Shown: positions 53,352-62,325 of the stretch, one piece after another | Numbering within the stretch: position 1 is the stretch's first letter | Layout: each line of letters begins with the position of its first letter | Assembly: GCA_002746535.1 (NCBI GenBank) | Contig: NVWA01000026.1 | Location: forward strand, 1-64,000 | Direction: 5' to 3' | DNA length: 64,000 nt | Source: Planctomycetota bacterium | GTDB taxonomy: Bacteria > Planctomycetota > GCA-2746535 | The notes under the pieces: model-generated | The model's database searches: none | What the model saw: only the letters and a program-made list of their open reading frames with translations | Told to the model about the DNA's origin: nothing | Translations under genes and position numbers: made by a program

Positions 53352-56300
53352 ATGAGGCATGTAATTTTCTCTACCTTTATTTTTGTTTTTGTTTTCCAGT
53401 CAATATTGTTTTCTGGCAACAAAACCATATCAAATGCTGGTGGAAATTGGGGTGATAATGCTACATGGGTAGAGGGTAGTCCACCTACAGCAGCAGAAGA
53501 TGTGATTGCCACTGGAACTTCAGGTAATGTTACCATTAATATCGCAGCTGTTTGCCGTTCTATCAACTTGACTAATTACTCCGGAACTTTGACGCATAAT
53601 GCGGGCATCGCATTATCTATTGGTGATGGTACTGTGGGAGCTGGAAATATAGCCTTAACATTTGTGGCTGGTATGACTTATACCTTGGGTGATACCGTTA
53701 CGTCAGAAATTAAATTTATATCAACTTCAGCAACTATTCAGACGGTAGACTTTGCTGGTAAAACCACTGGTAGTGTTACCTATGATGGGGTTGCTGGTTC
53801 TTGGATATATGCCGGTGAACATAATATGGGGTCGGCAACTTATTTAACCTTAACAAATGGAACATTAGACGTTAATAGTCAGACTGTAGTATGGGGATTA
53901 TTTTCTTCAAACAATGGTAATGCTAGAACTTTGACAATGGGTTCAGCAAGTATAGATTTGATAGGCGGAGTCAATAGTGAATTTTGGAATACTAACAATG
54001 TGGGTGGTTTTACTGTGACAGCAAATACGGCGACAGTTAAAATTACTAGAGCTAGTAGTGGTTGTTGTCCGCTTTTTAGAAGTGCTTCAAAGAATTTTAA
54101 TGGAATGTCACTAATATTTAATGGTGGTGGTATCTATACAATGTATGCAAGTAACAGTACATTTTCAAATGTAACAGTGAATGGTGGGGATCCAAATAAT
54201 AATGGGAATGATAGGCTACAGATAAATGGTTCAGGCACCAACTTTGTCGTTACAAGCAGCTTGACCTTTAATGGTGTATCAAGTGCAAAAAGATTAACTG
54301 TGCACTCTAATAGTGGTGGTAGCTTGAGAACAATCACAAATGCTGGTGCAACTGTATCAGGAAAGAATACTGATTTTCTAGATATAAAATTTACTGTAGT
54401 GGCGGATTTATCTGCTATGACTGGTGGTGCAGGAGATCTTGGTGGGAATGTGAATATTATTTTCACAACCGGTATTAATTTATTTTGGAAAACAACAACC
54501 GGCGGAACAAAATCATGGCGTGAAACTTCTAATTGGTATACCCAGACAAATGGAGTGAATCCTGCAGGAAGATACCCCATGGGGCAGGATCATGTAGTCT
54601 TTGATTCAAATTCAATTGGAGCCACCGGAACAATAATTGATGTTGATATTTATTTTAGGAAGCGCTTAGGTACCAATGTTACATGGACGGGAGTTACTAA
54701 TAATCCCGATTGGCGTTTTACAAATGATTCTACTATCCTTGGTTCATTAACGTTGGATTCTAATATGTCAATGTCAGTTAATAATTCAAGTAGGAGATTA
54801 AATCTCACTGGTAATGGGTCAAATAGTACTTTTACTATTTCTGGCAACGGGGTAAGTTTTCCTCACTATAAAGTATATATTGGAAGTGCTTCTAGTTCAA
54901 ATACGATAGAGTTAGGAAGTCATCTTGAAGTAGAAAATAACCTTCTTAGTTATAATTGTATTTTTGATGCAAAAACATTTAATGTTAAAGCGAAACAATA
55001 TGTTCAATACAATGCTACATTAAATATGGGCTCAGGAACTTGGGAGCTTACTGGAATAGGTGATCCAAGCTTTTATACAGGATCGGTTTGGGAGCAACGA
55101 AGTGGTACATTAAATTCTAACACATCAACAATCAAATTTAGTAACACATCCATATCTAAAAAAATATTTAATGGTGGTGCTGAAACATATTATAATTTTT
55201 TGATTTCGGGTGTTGGTGAATCTATTTATGAAATTCAAGATTCAAATACCTTTAATACAATTCAAACAGAGAAAACGGTGTCACATTCGATTTTATTTAC
55301 GGCGGGTACAAACACAACCGTTACAAATTTTTCAGTCAATGGCTCTGCAAATAAATTAGTCACTATTGGAAGTGTGACCAATGCTACCCATACGTTAATA
55401 AAAGCAGGTGGTGGTACAGTAAATATTGATTATGTCTATATAAGTAACTCTATTGGTAGTACTGCCGTATGGAACGCGGCCGGTAATTCTGTTGATGGAG
55501 GAGTAAATACTAACTGGGCATTTGGTGCTGATTTGCCAGGTACATGGACAAATGGTAATGCCAACAATAATTGGAATGATACTGGTAATTGGGCTGGAGC
55601 TGCTATTCCTGGGAATGGAGTAATGGTTTACTTCACAAAAAAATATGATTTCCCATGTACAATAAATACTGGAGTTAATGTAAAAGGAATCCATTTTAGC
55701 CCAACATTTACACAGACGGTCTCTCAAGGTGCTAATGCGATTACAATTGGATCAAATGGTTTTGAAGTCTATGGTGGTGTTTTCTCTGGTGGAAGTCAGA
55801 ATATTACTTCATCAGGAAAGTTTTTGCTTGCTGCTGGTACAGTAATTTCTACTAGCGCGAATTTTCAAGTGAGTGCTCAAAATGGACAAACATTCAATGT
55901 TGATGGTGGTACTTTTACCCATAATGGAGGTTTAGTTACCATTGCTGGAACTGCAAATGCCAATGTTTCGTCTCCAACGGGTGGTCGATTAAATGATTTA
56001 ACTTTAGATACTTCAGGAACGGTTAGTGGAACAATTTTTGTTAATAATGATTTTACTAGATCAGCTGGTAGCGGTAATAGTCTTGATGCAGATGTTTCAG
56101 TCGGACGTCACTATTTAGGAACAGGTGGTAATGCAGGTGGATCTGGTACGATTAGATTTATTGGTGCCGTTGCTCAAAATTTTACGAATCCAAATGCTCC
56201 TTCTGTTGAGATAAATACAACTGGTTCTGTAGATGTTCCTGCTGATATTACAATTGGTGGCGGTTGGACCCAAACAGCTGGTACTGTAAATTGGTTTTCA

Positions 56301-57665
56301 AAGAAAGCGATATTTAATAGTCTAATAGATGCCAATGTTACAATTACTAGTGGTGCATTTTATGATTTAGAATTAGCTAAGAAATCAACAAACAATGTAA
56401 CTCTTACCAATAATAGTGTCATTGCAAATGACCTTACCATAACTTCATTGTCAAATCTTAATGGCTCAGGTGCAGAGGTTGCTGGTAACTTTATCGTTAC
56501 GCCGGTGACTTGGTCTGGTACTGGAAAAATTATTTTTAGCGGTACTGGTAACAGTACGATTAGTGGTGTCGGTAGACAAGGCGTAACGACTGAAGTTAAC
56601 AAGACAGGCGGGAAAGTTGATATGACAGGAAATTTAAATATTTATAATTCAGGTCATGATTTAACCATCACTGCCGGTGAGTTAGACTTAAAAGGCTTTA
56701 ATGTGACGGTAGCCGATACCTTCACCATAAATGGTACGATGTCATTAAAAGGTAGTGAGGTTATCACTGTTAATTCTTTAACAACTAGTGCAGATGCAAA
56801 TGCAAATTTTACTATTAGTCCAACAACTTCTACCATTGTTTATACCGATTCAGCCATTTTGGCGATAATTACAAATTTAGCGAAAACATTTTATAGTTTA
56901 ACTTTTGGTGCAAATAAAACACATGAGATTGCTACAGGCGGTGGTAATGGGATAACAGTAAATGGCACCATGGCATCAAATGGTGCTTCAGGATCACGGT
57001 CAATTCTTAGAAGTGTGTCTAATTCGGGAACAGCATGGGAATTAACTTTAAATGGAACTTCATCACTAGCAGATAAAGTTGATGTGAAAAATAGTGATGC
57101 TAGTAGCGGTACGGCTGTATTGGCTACTGGATCTCTTGGTCGTGGTACAAATACAAATTGGGTTGCATTAGCAAACATACCTTCAATCTTGTCTATTCTT
57201 GCTACATCTAATAGTGGGTATTATGAAGAAGGCGATTCGGTAAATATAACCATAACGTTTAGTCAAAATATTATACTTTCTGGTGGCAACTTAGTTGTGA
57301 GATTGAATTCTACAGGCATTATCATTGTCAAGCCATTTGCATCAACAAATGTTTTGAATGTGTCCTATGTTGTGCATGACAACCAAAACAGTGGTACATT
57401 AGATGCAAGCTCTTTCACAATAACTGGCGGAACCTTAAGAAATGCTGGAGGCCTTGACCTTGATTTAAGTTTGCCAGGAATAAATATTAGTTCTAATAAA
57501 AACATTTCAATATTTACATCATCAAGCGAAACTTCAAATCGTTCTGATGGTAATGGAGGTGGGGGTTGTCATTATTCATTTTCTGCAGTACCTAATGGTA
57601 GTGCCGAATGGTTAGTTTTGTTTCTATTTTTATTTCATTTTGTTTTATTTTTGAGACGAAAATAA
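53352..57665 (+). CDS. Giant secreted repeat protein A with Cys-type C-terminal sorting signal
   Basis: A 1437-residue protein. The signal peptide is residues 1-20. The body is Gly/Thr/Asn/Ser-rich with short strands, as in beta-helix proteins. Three W-x(n)-N-W modules occur (about 25-60, 377-410, 728-760; for example WNDTGNWAGAAIPGN). Around 1276-1380 is a beta-sandwich domain (GDSVNITITFSQNIILSGG) resembling bacterial SwmB/Big-like domains. The C-terminus is DGNGGGGC, a short spacer, a hydrophobic helix and RRK, which looks like a tripartite sorting signal. It is the first of three tandem paralogs. Surface-anchored adhesin or matrix role inferred. Confidence 0.8.
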   Translation: MRHVIFSTFIFVFVFQSILFSGNKTISNAGGNWGDNATWVEGSPPTAAEDVIATGTSGNVTINIAAVCRSINLTNYSGTLTHNAGIALSIGDGTVGAGNIALTFVAGMTYTLGDTVTSEIKFISTSATIQTVDFAGKTTGSVTYDGVAGSWIYAGEHNMGSATYLTLTNGTLDVNSQTVVWGLFSSNNGNARTLTMGSASIDLIGGVNSEFWNTNNVGGFTVTANTATVKITRASSGCCPLFRSASKNFNGMSLIFNGGGIYTMYASNSTFSNVTVNGGDPNNNGNDRLQINGSGTNFVVTSSLTFNGVSSAKRLTVHSNSGGSLRTITNAGATVSGKNTDFLDIKFTVVADLSAMTGGAGDLGGNVNIIFTTGINLFWKTTTGGTKSWRETSNWYTQTNGVNPAGRYPMGQDHVVFDSNSIGATGTIIDVDIYFRKRLGTNVTWTGVTNNPDWRFTNDSTILGSLTLDSNMSMSVNNSSRRLNLTGNGSNSTFTISGNGVSFPHYKVYIGSASSSNTIELGSHLEVENNLLSYNCIFDAKTFNVKAKQYVQYNATLNMGSGTWELTGIGDPSFYTGSVWEQRSGTLNSNTSTIKFSNTSISKKIFNGGAETYYNFLISGVGESIYEIQDSNTFNTIQTEKTVSHSILFTAGTNTTVTNFSVNGSANKLVTIGSVTNATHTLIKAGGGTVNIDYVYISNSIGSTAVWNAAGNSVDGGVNTNWAFGADLPGTWTNGNANNNWNDTGNWAGAAIPGNGVMVYFTKKYDFPCTINTGVNVKGIHFSPTFTQTVSQGANAITIGSNGFEVYGGVFSGGSQNITSSGKFLLAAGTVISTSANFQVSAQNGQTFNVDGGTFTHNGGLVTIAGTANANVSSPTGGRLNDLTLDTSGTVSGTIFVNNDFTRSAGSGNSLDADVSVGRHYLGTGGNAGGSGTIRFIGAVAQNFTNPNAPSVEINTTGSVDVPADITIGGGWTQTAGTVNWFSKKAIFNSLIDANVTITSGAFYDLELAKKSTNNVTLTNNSVIANDLTITSLSNLNGSGAEVAGNFIVTPVTWSGTGKIIFSGTGNSTISGVGRQGVTTEVNKTGGKVDMTGNLNIYNSGHDLTITAGELDLKGFNVTVADTFTINGTMSLKGSEVITVNSLTTSADANANFTISPTTSTIVYTDSAILAIITNLAKTFYSLTFGANKTHEIATGGGNGITVNGTMASNGASGSRSILRSVSNSGTAWELTLNGTSSLADKVDVKNSDASSGTAVLATGSLGRGTNTNWVALANIPSILSILATSNSGYYEEGDSVNITITFSQNIILSGGNLVVRLNSTGIIIVKPFASTNVLNVSYVVHDNQNSGTLDASSFTITGGTLRNAGGLDLDLSLPGINISSNKNISIFTSSSETSNRSDGNGGGGCHYSFSAVPNGSAEWLVLFLFLFHFVLFLRRK

Positions 57666-57681
57666 AATAAAATAATTTAAA

Positions 57682-57720
57682 TATAAGTCGAAAGTAGTAT
57701 ATAATATTTTTTATTCAGGT
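57682..57720 (+). repeat. Duplicated upstream element, copy 1
   Basis: The string GAAAGTAGTATATAATATTT (57690-57709) recurs with one change before the third giant gene at 62188. TATAAT at 57700-57705 could be a -10 box about 125 bases before the start codon; a -35 is not clear. Homology between the two gaps continues to the ribosome site GGAGTTTTT. Confidence 0.65.
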
Positions 57721-57828
57721 TGGTAAAAACTGAATAAGGTTTAAAAAATGTGGCTGATTATAGATGTTTTTTATAATTAAATGTTTAAGTTTTAAAAAAA
57801 ACCAACTGGTTGTTTTGGAGTTTTTGTT

Positions 57829-60800
57829 ATGAATAAAGTGATCGTTTTTATAATAACCTTAGTTTTGATGATGAGTTCTTCATTTGCTGCCGACCGTTAT
57901 TGGGTCGGGGGTGGTGCTAGTACAAATTGGGATGCAACTGCTAACACCAATTGGTCCGCAACTTCTGGTGGTGCCAATAATGCTTCTGTTCCTGCTAGTG
58001 GCGATGACGTTTATTTTGACGGTAATAGCGGGACAAGTAATACAATAATATCTGCTGCTATAACAATAAGAAGTCTTAATTGTACAGGTTATGCAGGCAC
58101 AATTACTCATAACACCGCTGTAGCTTTATCTATCGGAGATGGTACTGTTGGAGCGGGTAATATTGCTTTAAAATTTGTTGGAACGATGACCTATATATTA
58201 GGTAACACTGTAACGTCTGAAATTAAATTTATTTCTTCTTCTGCAACTGTGCAGTCAGTTGACTTTAATGGAAGAACAACAGGTAGTGTTACCTTTAATG
58301 GAGCAGGTGGTTCTTGGCAATTTACAGGTCAGCATAATATGGGTCTTGCCACTTACTTGACTTTAACTACTGGAACACTAGATGTTAATAGTAAAACGGT
58401 AGTATGGGGACTTTTTTCTTCCAGTAGTGGTTTAGCTAGAACTTTAACGATGGGTTCAGCAAACATCACCTTGTTAGGTGGTGTTAATAGTGATTTTTGG
58501 TTAACCACTAATGTAACTGGCTTGACGGTGACAGCCAACACAGCAACTGTTACTTTAATTAAAAATGCGGGATCAGTAGCACCATTATTTCGAAGTCTTA
58601 CAAAAGATTGGAATGGAATGTCAGTAGTTTTTGTTGGAGGAAGAATTGCTACTTTACGTGCAGGTAATAGTGTGTTTTTTAATCTGACGGTAAATGGTAC
58701 AAGTACGACTGGAGAAGATAGGCTCCAAGTAAATGAGAGTTTTACAGTTTCCAATTCATTAAATTTACTTGGATTTTCGGGAAGTAAACGTTTAAGGATG
58801 CATTCAAATGGTGGATCGAGAACGATTACCATTGCTGGTGCTACTGTTACAGCTCAGTATTTAAATTTATATAATATGAATTTTACTGTTGGTACTGATT
58901 TGTCTGGTATTACCGGTGGGGCTGGAGACTTAGGTGGCAATAATAATATTACTTTTAGTGTAGGTATATCTTTGTTTTGGTATACAACCACATCAGGCAC
59001 TAAATTATGGTCTGATCCAGCTAATTGGTATACAAACACCAATGGAGTTAGCGCTGCGGGTAGATCCCCCTTACCCCAAGATAGTGCCGTCTTCGATTTG
59101 AATTCTATGGGGGCTTCAGGTATTATTGTAGAGTCAGATACATCTGATTTAGGAATTGATATCACTTGGACTGGGGTAACAAATAATCCTGTTTGGCATT
59201 TTACGACGAATGTAAATGTATATGGATCTCTTACTTTAGATTCTAATATGAGTATGTCTGTTGTTGATAATTCTAGATGGCTTTATATGCGAGGGAATGG
59301 TACCGGAAATACGTTTAATCTTACAAGTGCTGGTTTAAGATTCCCTCATAAATTGTTTATATTTTTTGGATCTAATACAAATACTATGAAATTATTAGAT
59401 GATTTTCAAGGTGATAGTTCCAATGCGACAAGCGTTTATACAACGGGTACAGTAGATTTAAATAATAAGAATTTTACTATTGGGCAATTTCGGCAGGCAA
59501 GTGGTACTATAACCCTTGGTAGTGGCCTGATTAACATTACTGGATTTGATGGAGGTGGCGATAGTAATGTCCCTAATGCATGGAGAGCCGCAGGAACAGT
59601 TAATGGTGGAACTTCCACTATCAAATTTAGTGATACTACTGCAAAATTAAAAACGTTCCGCGGTGGCAATAAAACCTATAATAAGCTACTTATTTCTGGT
59701 AGTGGTAAAGCTGTTTATGTAATTCAAGATTCAAATACCTTTGATACTATCCAAACGGAAAACACAGTCGCACATTCAATTCTATTTATAGCTGCTAAAA
59801 CTACCACTGTAACAAATTTTACGGTCAATGGCTCAGCTAATAACCTTGTAACAATTGGTAGCACAACTAATGCTGACCATATTTTGGCTAAAGCTGGGGG
59901 CGGTAATGTTAATATTGATTATGTACACATCAGCAACTCAGAGCCTACTACGGGAGTTTGGATTGCAGGTGCAAATTCTGTAGATGGTGGAAATAATAAC
60001 AATGGCAATTGGACTTTTGGCGCTGATTTACCTGGTTTATGGACAAATACCAATGCGAATAATAGTTGGAATGATACAGGTAACTGGGCAGGTGGAGCCG
60101 TCCCTGGATCCTCTACTCAAGTATATTTCTCTGGAAAATTTAATGCCTCATGCACAATAGATACAGCGGTCGATGTTAAAGGAATAAATGTTGGTCAGGC
60201 ATTTACTAGTACGTTGTCTCAGGGTGCTAATACAATGGTTATTGGGTCAAATGGTTTTGAATTAACAGGGGGAACTTTTACAGGTGGTTCTCAAAATATT
60301 ACATCTACAGGAAGATTTTCAATCACGGCTGGTACATTTACTTCTACCAGTGCAAATTTCCAAGTAACCTCTCAAAATGGATCCACTTTCTATATAGATA
60401 GTAGCAGTACATTTACACATAACGGTGGTACCGTTACGATTGTCGGTTCATCAAATGCCGAGATATCAGCACCGACGGGGGACCGATTAAACGATTTAAC
60501 AATAGATACCTCTGGGACTATTAGTGGTACCATTTTTGTAAATAATGATTTCACAAGGTCTGCTGGTAGTGGCAATAGTCTTGATGCTGATGTTTCTGTT
60601 GCCCGTCATTATTTAGGTACAGGTGGCAATGCAGGAGGTTCGGGTGCGATTAGATTTATTGGTGCTGTCGCTCAAAATTTTACGAATCCAAATGCCCCTT
60701 TTGTTGAGATAAATACTACTGGTTCTGTTGATGTTCCTGCTGATATTACTATAGGAGGTGGTTGGACGCAAACAGCTGGTACTGTAAATTGGTTTTCAAA

Positions 60801-62163
60801 GAAAGCGACTTTTAATAATCTGACAGATGCCAATATTACGATTACTAGTGGTGCCTTTTATGATTTAGAATTAGCGAAAAAATCTACGAATGATGTGACA
60901 CTTACTAATAATAGTGTCATTGCTAACAACCTTACTATAACTTCATTGGCAAATTTAAATGGGTCAGGTGCCAAAGTTTCTGGTAATTATGTGGTTATTC
61001 CTATGACTTGGACAGGGACAGGGAAAGTGATATTTAGTGGTACCGGTAATAGTACGATTAGTGGTGCTGGCAGACAAGGTGTAACCACTGAAATTAACAA
61101 AACGGGCGGAAAAGTTGAATTAACAGGGGCTTTAAATATTTATAATGCCGGTCATGACTTAACGGTAACTGTAGGTGAATTAGATTTAAAAGGCTTTGAT
61201 GTGACTGTTGCGGATACGTTTACAGTTAATGGTACTATGTCTTTAAAGGGGAATGAAACCATTACAGTAAATTCTTTAACGACTAGTGCTGATGCTAATG
61301 CAAAATTTACGATTAGTCCTACGACTTCTACGATAGCCTATACTGATTCAACGATAACAGCAACGATAACAAAATTGGCAAAAACATTTTTTAGTTTAAC
61401 TTTTGGGGCAAGCAAAACACATGAGATAGCTACAGGAGGTGGCAATGGGATAACCGTTAATGGCACCTTGTCTTCCAATGGAACTTCTGGGACAAAATCA
61501 ATCATTAGGAGTATTGCTGATTCAGGGACGGCTTGGGAATTAACCCTTAACGGAACTTCAACACTTGCTGATAAAGTTGATGTTAAAAATAGTGATGCTA
61601 GTTCGGGAACTGGTGTATTAGCCACTGGATCACTTGGTCGAGGGGTAAATACAAACTGGGTGGGTCTAGTAGATATACCTTCTATCGTTTCTATACTTGC
61701 AACATCAGGAAGTGGTTATTATGAAAAGGGCGATTCTGTCATATTAAAAGTTACTTTTAGTGAAAATGTAATCCTAACGGGCGGTACATTGGTTATTAAA
61801 CTTAATTCAGGCGGGATTGTAACGATAAAAGCCTTTCCTTCTTCTAATGTAGCTACAGGTGTTTATGTAGTTCATGCAAGTCAAAATAGTGGCACTTTAG
61901 ATGCCCTCTCTTTTTCATTATCTGCTGGAACTTTGAAAAGTGGAGGAAGTGTTAACGTCGATTTAAGTTTGCCAGGAATAAATATTAGTTCTAATAAGAA
62001 TATTTCAATAATTACATCATCAAGCGAAACTTCAAGTCGTTCAAACGGTAATGGCGGTGGCGGTTGTAGTTATTCAAAAAATTCGGGTAATGAGGGTAGT
62101 GCTGAATGGCTTGTTTTGTTTCTGTTTTTGTTGCATTTTGTTTTATTTTTGAGACGAAAATAA
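57829..62163 (+). CDS. Giant secreted repeat protein B, paralog of A
   Basis: A 1444-residue paralog of protein A with the same order of parts: signal peptide (1-20), N-terminal W-rich module (ADRYWVGGGASTNWDATANT), a second W module near 382, a third near 735 (WNDTGNWAGGAVPGSSTQV), a SwmB-like domain near 1284 (GDSVILKVTFSENVILTGG) and the C-terminal GNGGGGCSYS, hydrophobic helix and RRK. Residues about 890-1270 are almost the same as in A, while the DNA differs mainly at third codon positions, so the protein sequence has been kept by selection. Surface role inferred. Confidence 0.8.
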   Translation: MNKVIVFIITLVLMMSSSFAADRYWVGGGASTNWDATANTNWSATSGGANNASVPASGDDVYFDGNSGTSNTIISAAITIRSLNCTGYAGTITHNTAVALSIGDGTVGAGNIALKFVGTMTYILGNTVTSEIKFISSSATVQSVDFNGRTTGSVTFNGAGGSWQFTGQHNMGLATYLTLTTGTLDVNSKTVVWGLFSSSSGLARTLTMGSANITLLGGVNSDFWLTTNVTGLTVTANTATVTLIKNAGSVAPLFRSLTKDWNGMSVVFVGGRIATLRAGNSVFFNLTVNGTSTTGEDRLQVNESFTVSNSLNLLGFSGSKRLRMHSNGGSRTITIAGATVTAQYLNLYNMNFTVGTDLSGITGGAGDLGGNNNITFSVGISLFWYTTTSGTKLWSDPANWYTNTNGVSAAGRSPLPQDSAVFDLNSMGASGIIVESDTSDLGIDITWTGVTNNPVWHFTTNVNVYGSLTLDSNMSMSVVDNSRWLYMRGNGTGNTFNLTSAGLRFPHKLFIFFGSNTNTMKLLDDFQGDSSNATSVYTTGTVDLNNKNFTIGQFRQASGTITLGSGLINITGFDGGGDSNVPNAWRAAGTVNGGTSTIKFSDTTAKLKTFRGGNKTYNKLLISGSGKAVYVIQDSNTFDTIQTENTVAHSILFIAAKTTTVTNFTVNGSANNLVTIGSTTNADHILAKAGGGNVNIDYVHISNSEPTTGVWIAGANSVDGGNNNNGNWTFGADLPGLWTNTNANNSWNDTGNWAGGAVPGSSTQVYFSGKFNASCTIDTAVDVKGINVGQAFTSTLSQGANTMVIGSNGFELTGGTFTGGSQNITSTGRFSITAGTFTSTSANFQVTSQNGSTFYIDSSSTFTHNGGTVTIVGSSNAEISAPTGDRLNDLTIDTSGTISGTIFVNNDFTRSAGSGNSLDADVSVARHYLGTGGNAGGSGAIRFIGAVAQNFTNPNAPFVEINTTGSVDVPADITIGGGWTQTAGTVNWFSKKATFNNLTDANITITSGAFYDLELAKKSTNDVTLTNNSVIANNLTITSLANLNGSGAKVSGNYVVIPMTWTGTGKVIFSGTGNSTISGAGRQGVTTEINKTGGKVELTGALNIYNAGHDLTVTVGELDLKGFDVTVADTFTVNGTMSLKGNETITVNSLTTSADANAKFTISPTTSTIAYTDSTITATITKLAKTFFSLTFGASKTHEIATGGGNGITVNGTLSSNGTSGTKSIIRSIADSGTAWELTLNGTSTLADKVDVKNSDASSGTGVLATGSLGRGVNTNWVGLVDIPSIVSILATSGSGYYEKGDSVILKVTFSENVILTGGTLVIKLNSGGIVTIKAFPSSNVATGVYVVHASQNSGTLDALSFSLSAGTLKSGGSVNVDLSLPGINISSNKNISIITSSSETSSRSNGNGGGGCSYSKNSGNEGSAEWLVLFLFLLHFVLFLRRK

Positions 62164-62183
62164 AACGAAATGATTTAATGATA

Positions 62184-62213
62184 AATTGAAAGTAGTATAT
62201 AGTATTTTTATTT
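62184..62213 (+). repeat. Duplicated upstream element, copy 2
   Basis: GAAAGTAGTATATAGTATTT (62188-62207) matches the element upstream of protein B. TATAGT at 62198-62203 occupies the position of TATAAT in copy 1. The conservation in both gaps suggests a shared promoter carried along when the gene was duplicated. Confidence 0.65.
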
Positions 62214-62325
62214 AGGTTCGTAAAAAGTGATGAAAGTTTTATATATATTATGTTTATAAATGAAATTAATAATTTAATGTTTAAGTTTAAAAAACTAACT
62301 AGCTAAATTTCTGGAGTTTTTATTT

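Noticed and set aside
54134..59165. Long minus-strand frames within the giant genes
   Set aside because: They arise because the Thr/Gly/Asn-rich coding strand avoids stops in antisense; no starts with ribosome sites and no sensible protein features.
53352..62163. CRISPR or short tandem repeat array
   Set aside because: The repeated strings are parts of coding paralogs with codon-level drift; there are no regularly spaced identical repeats anywhere in the window.
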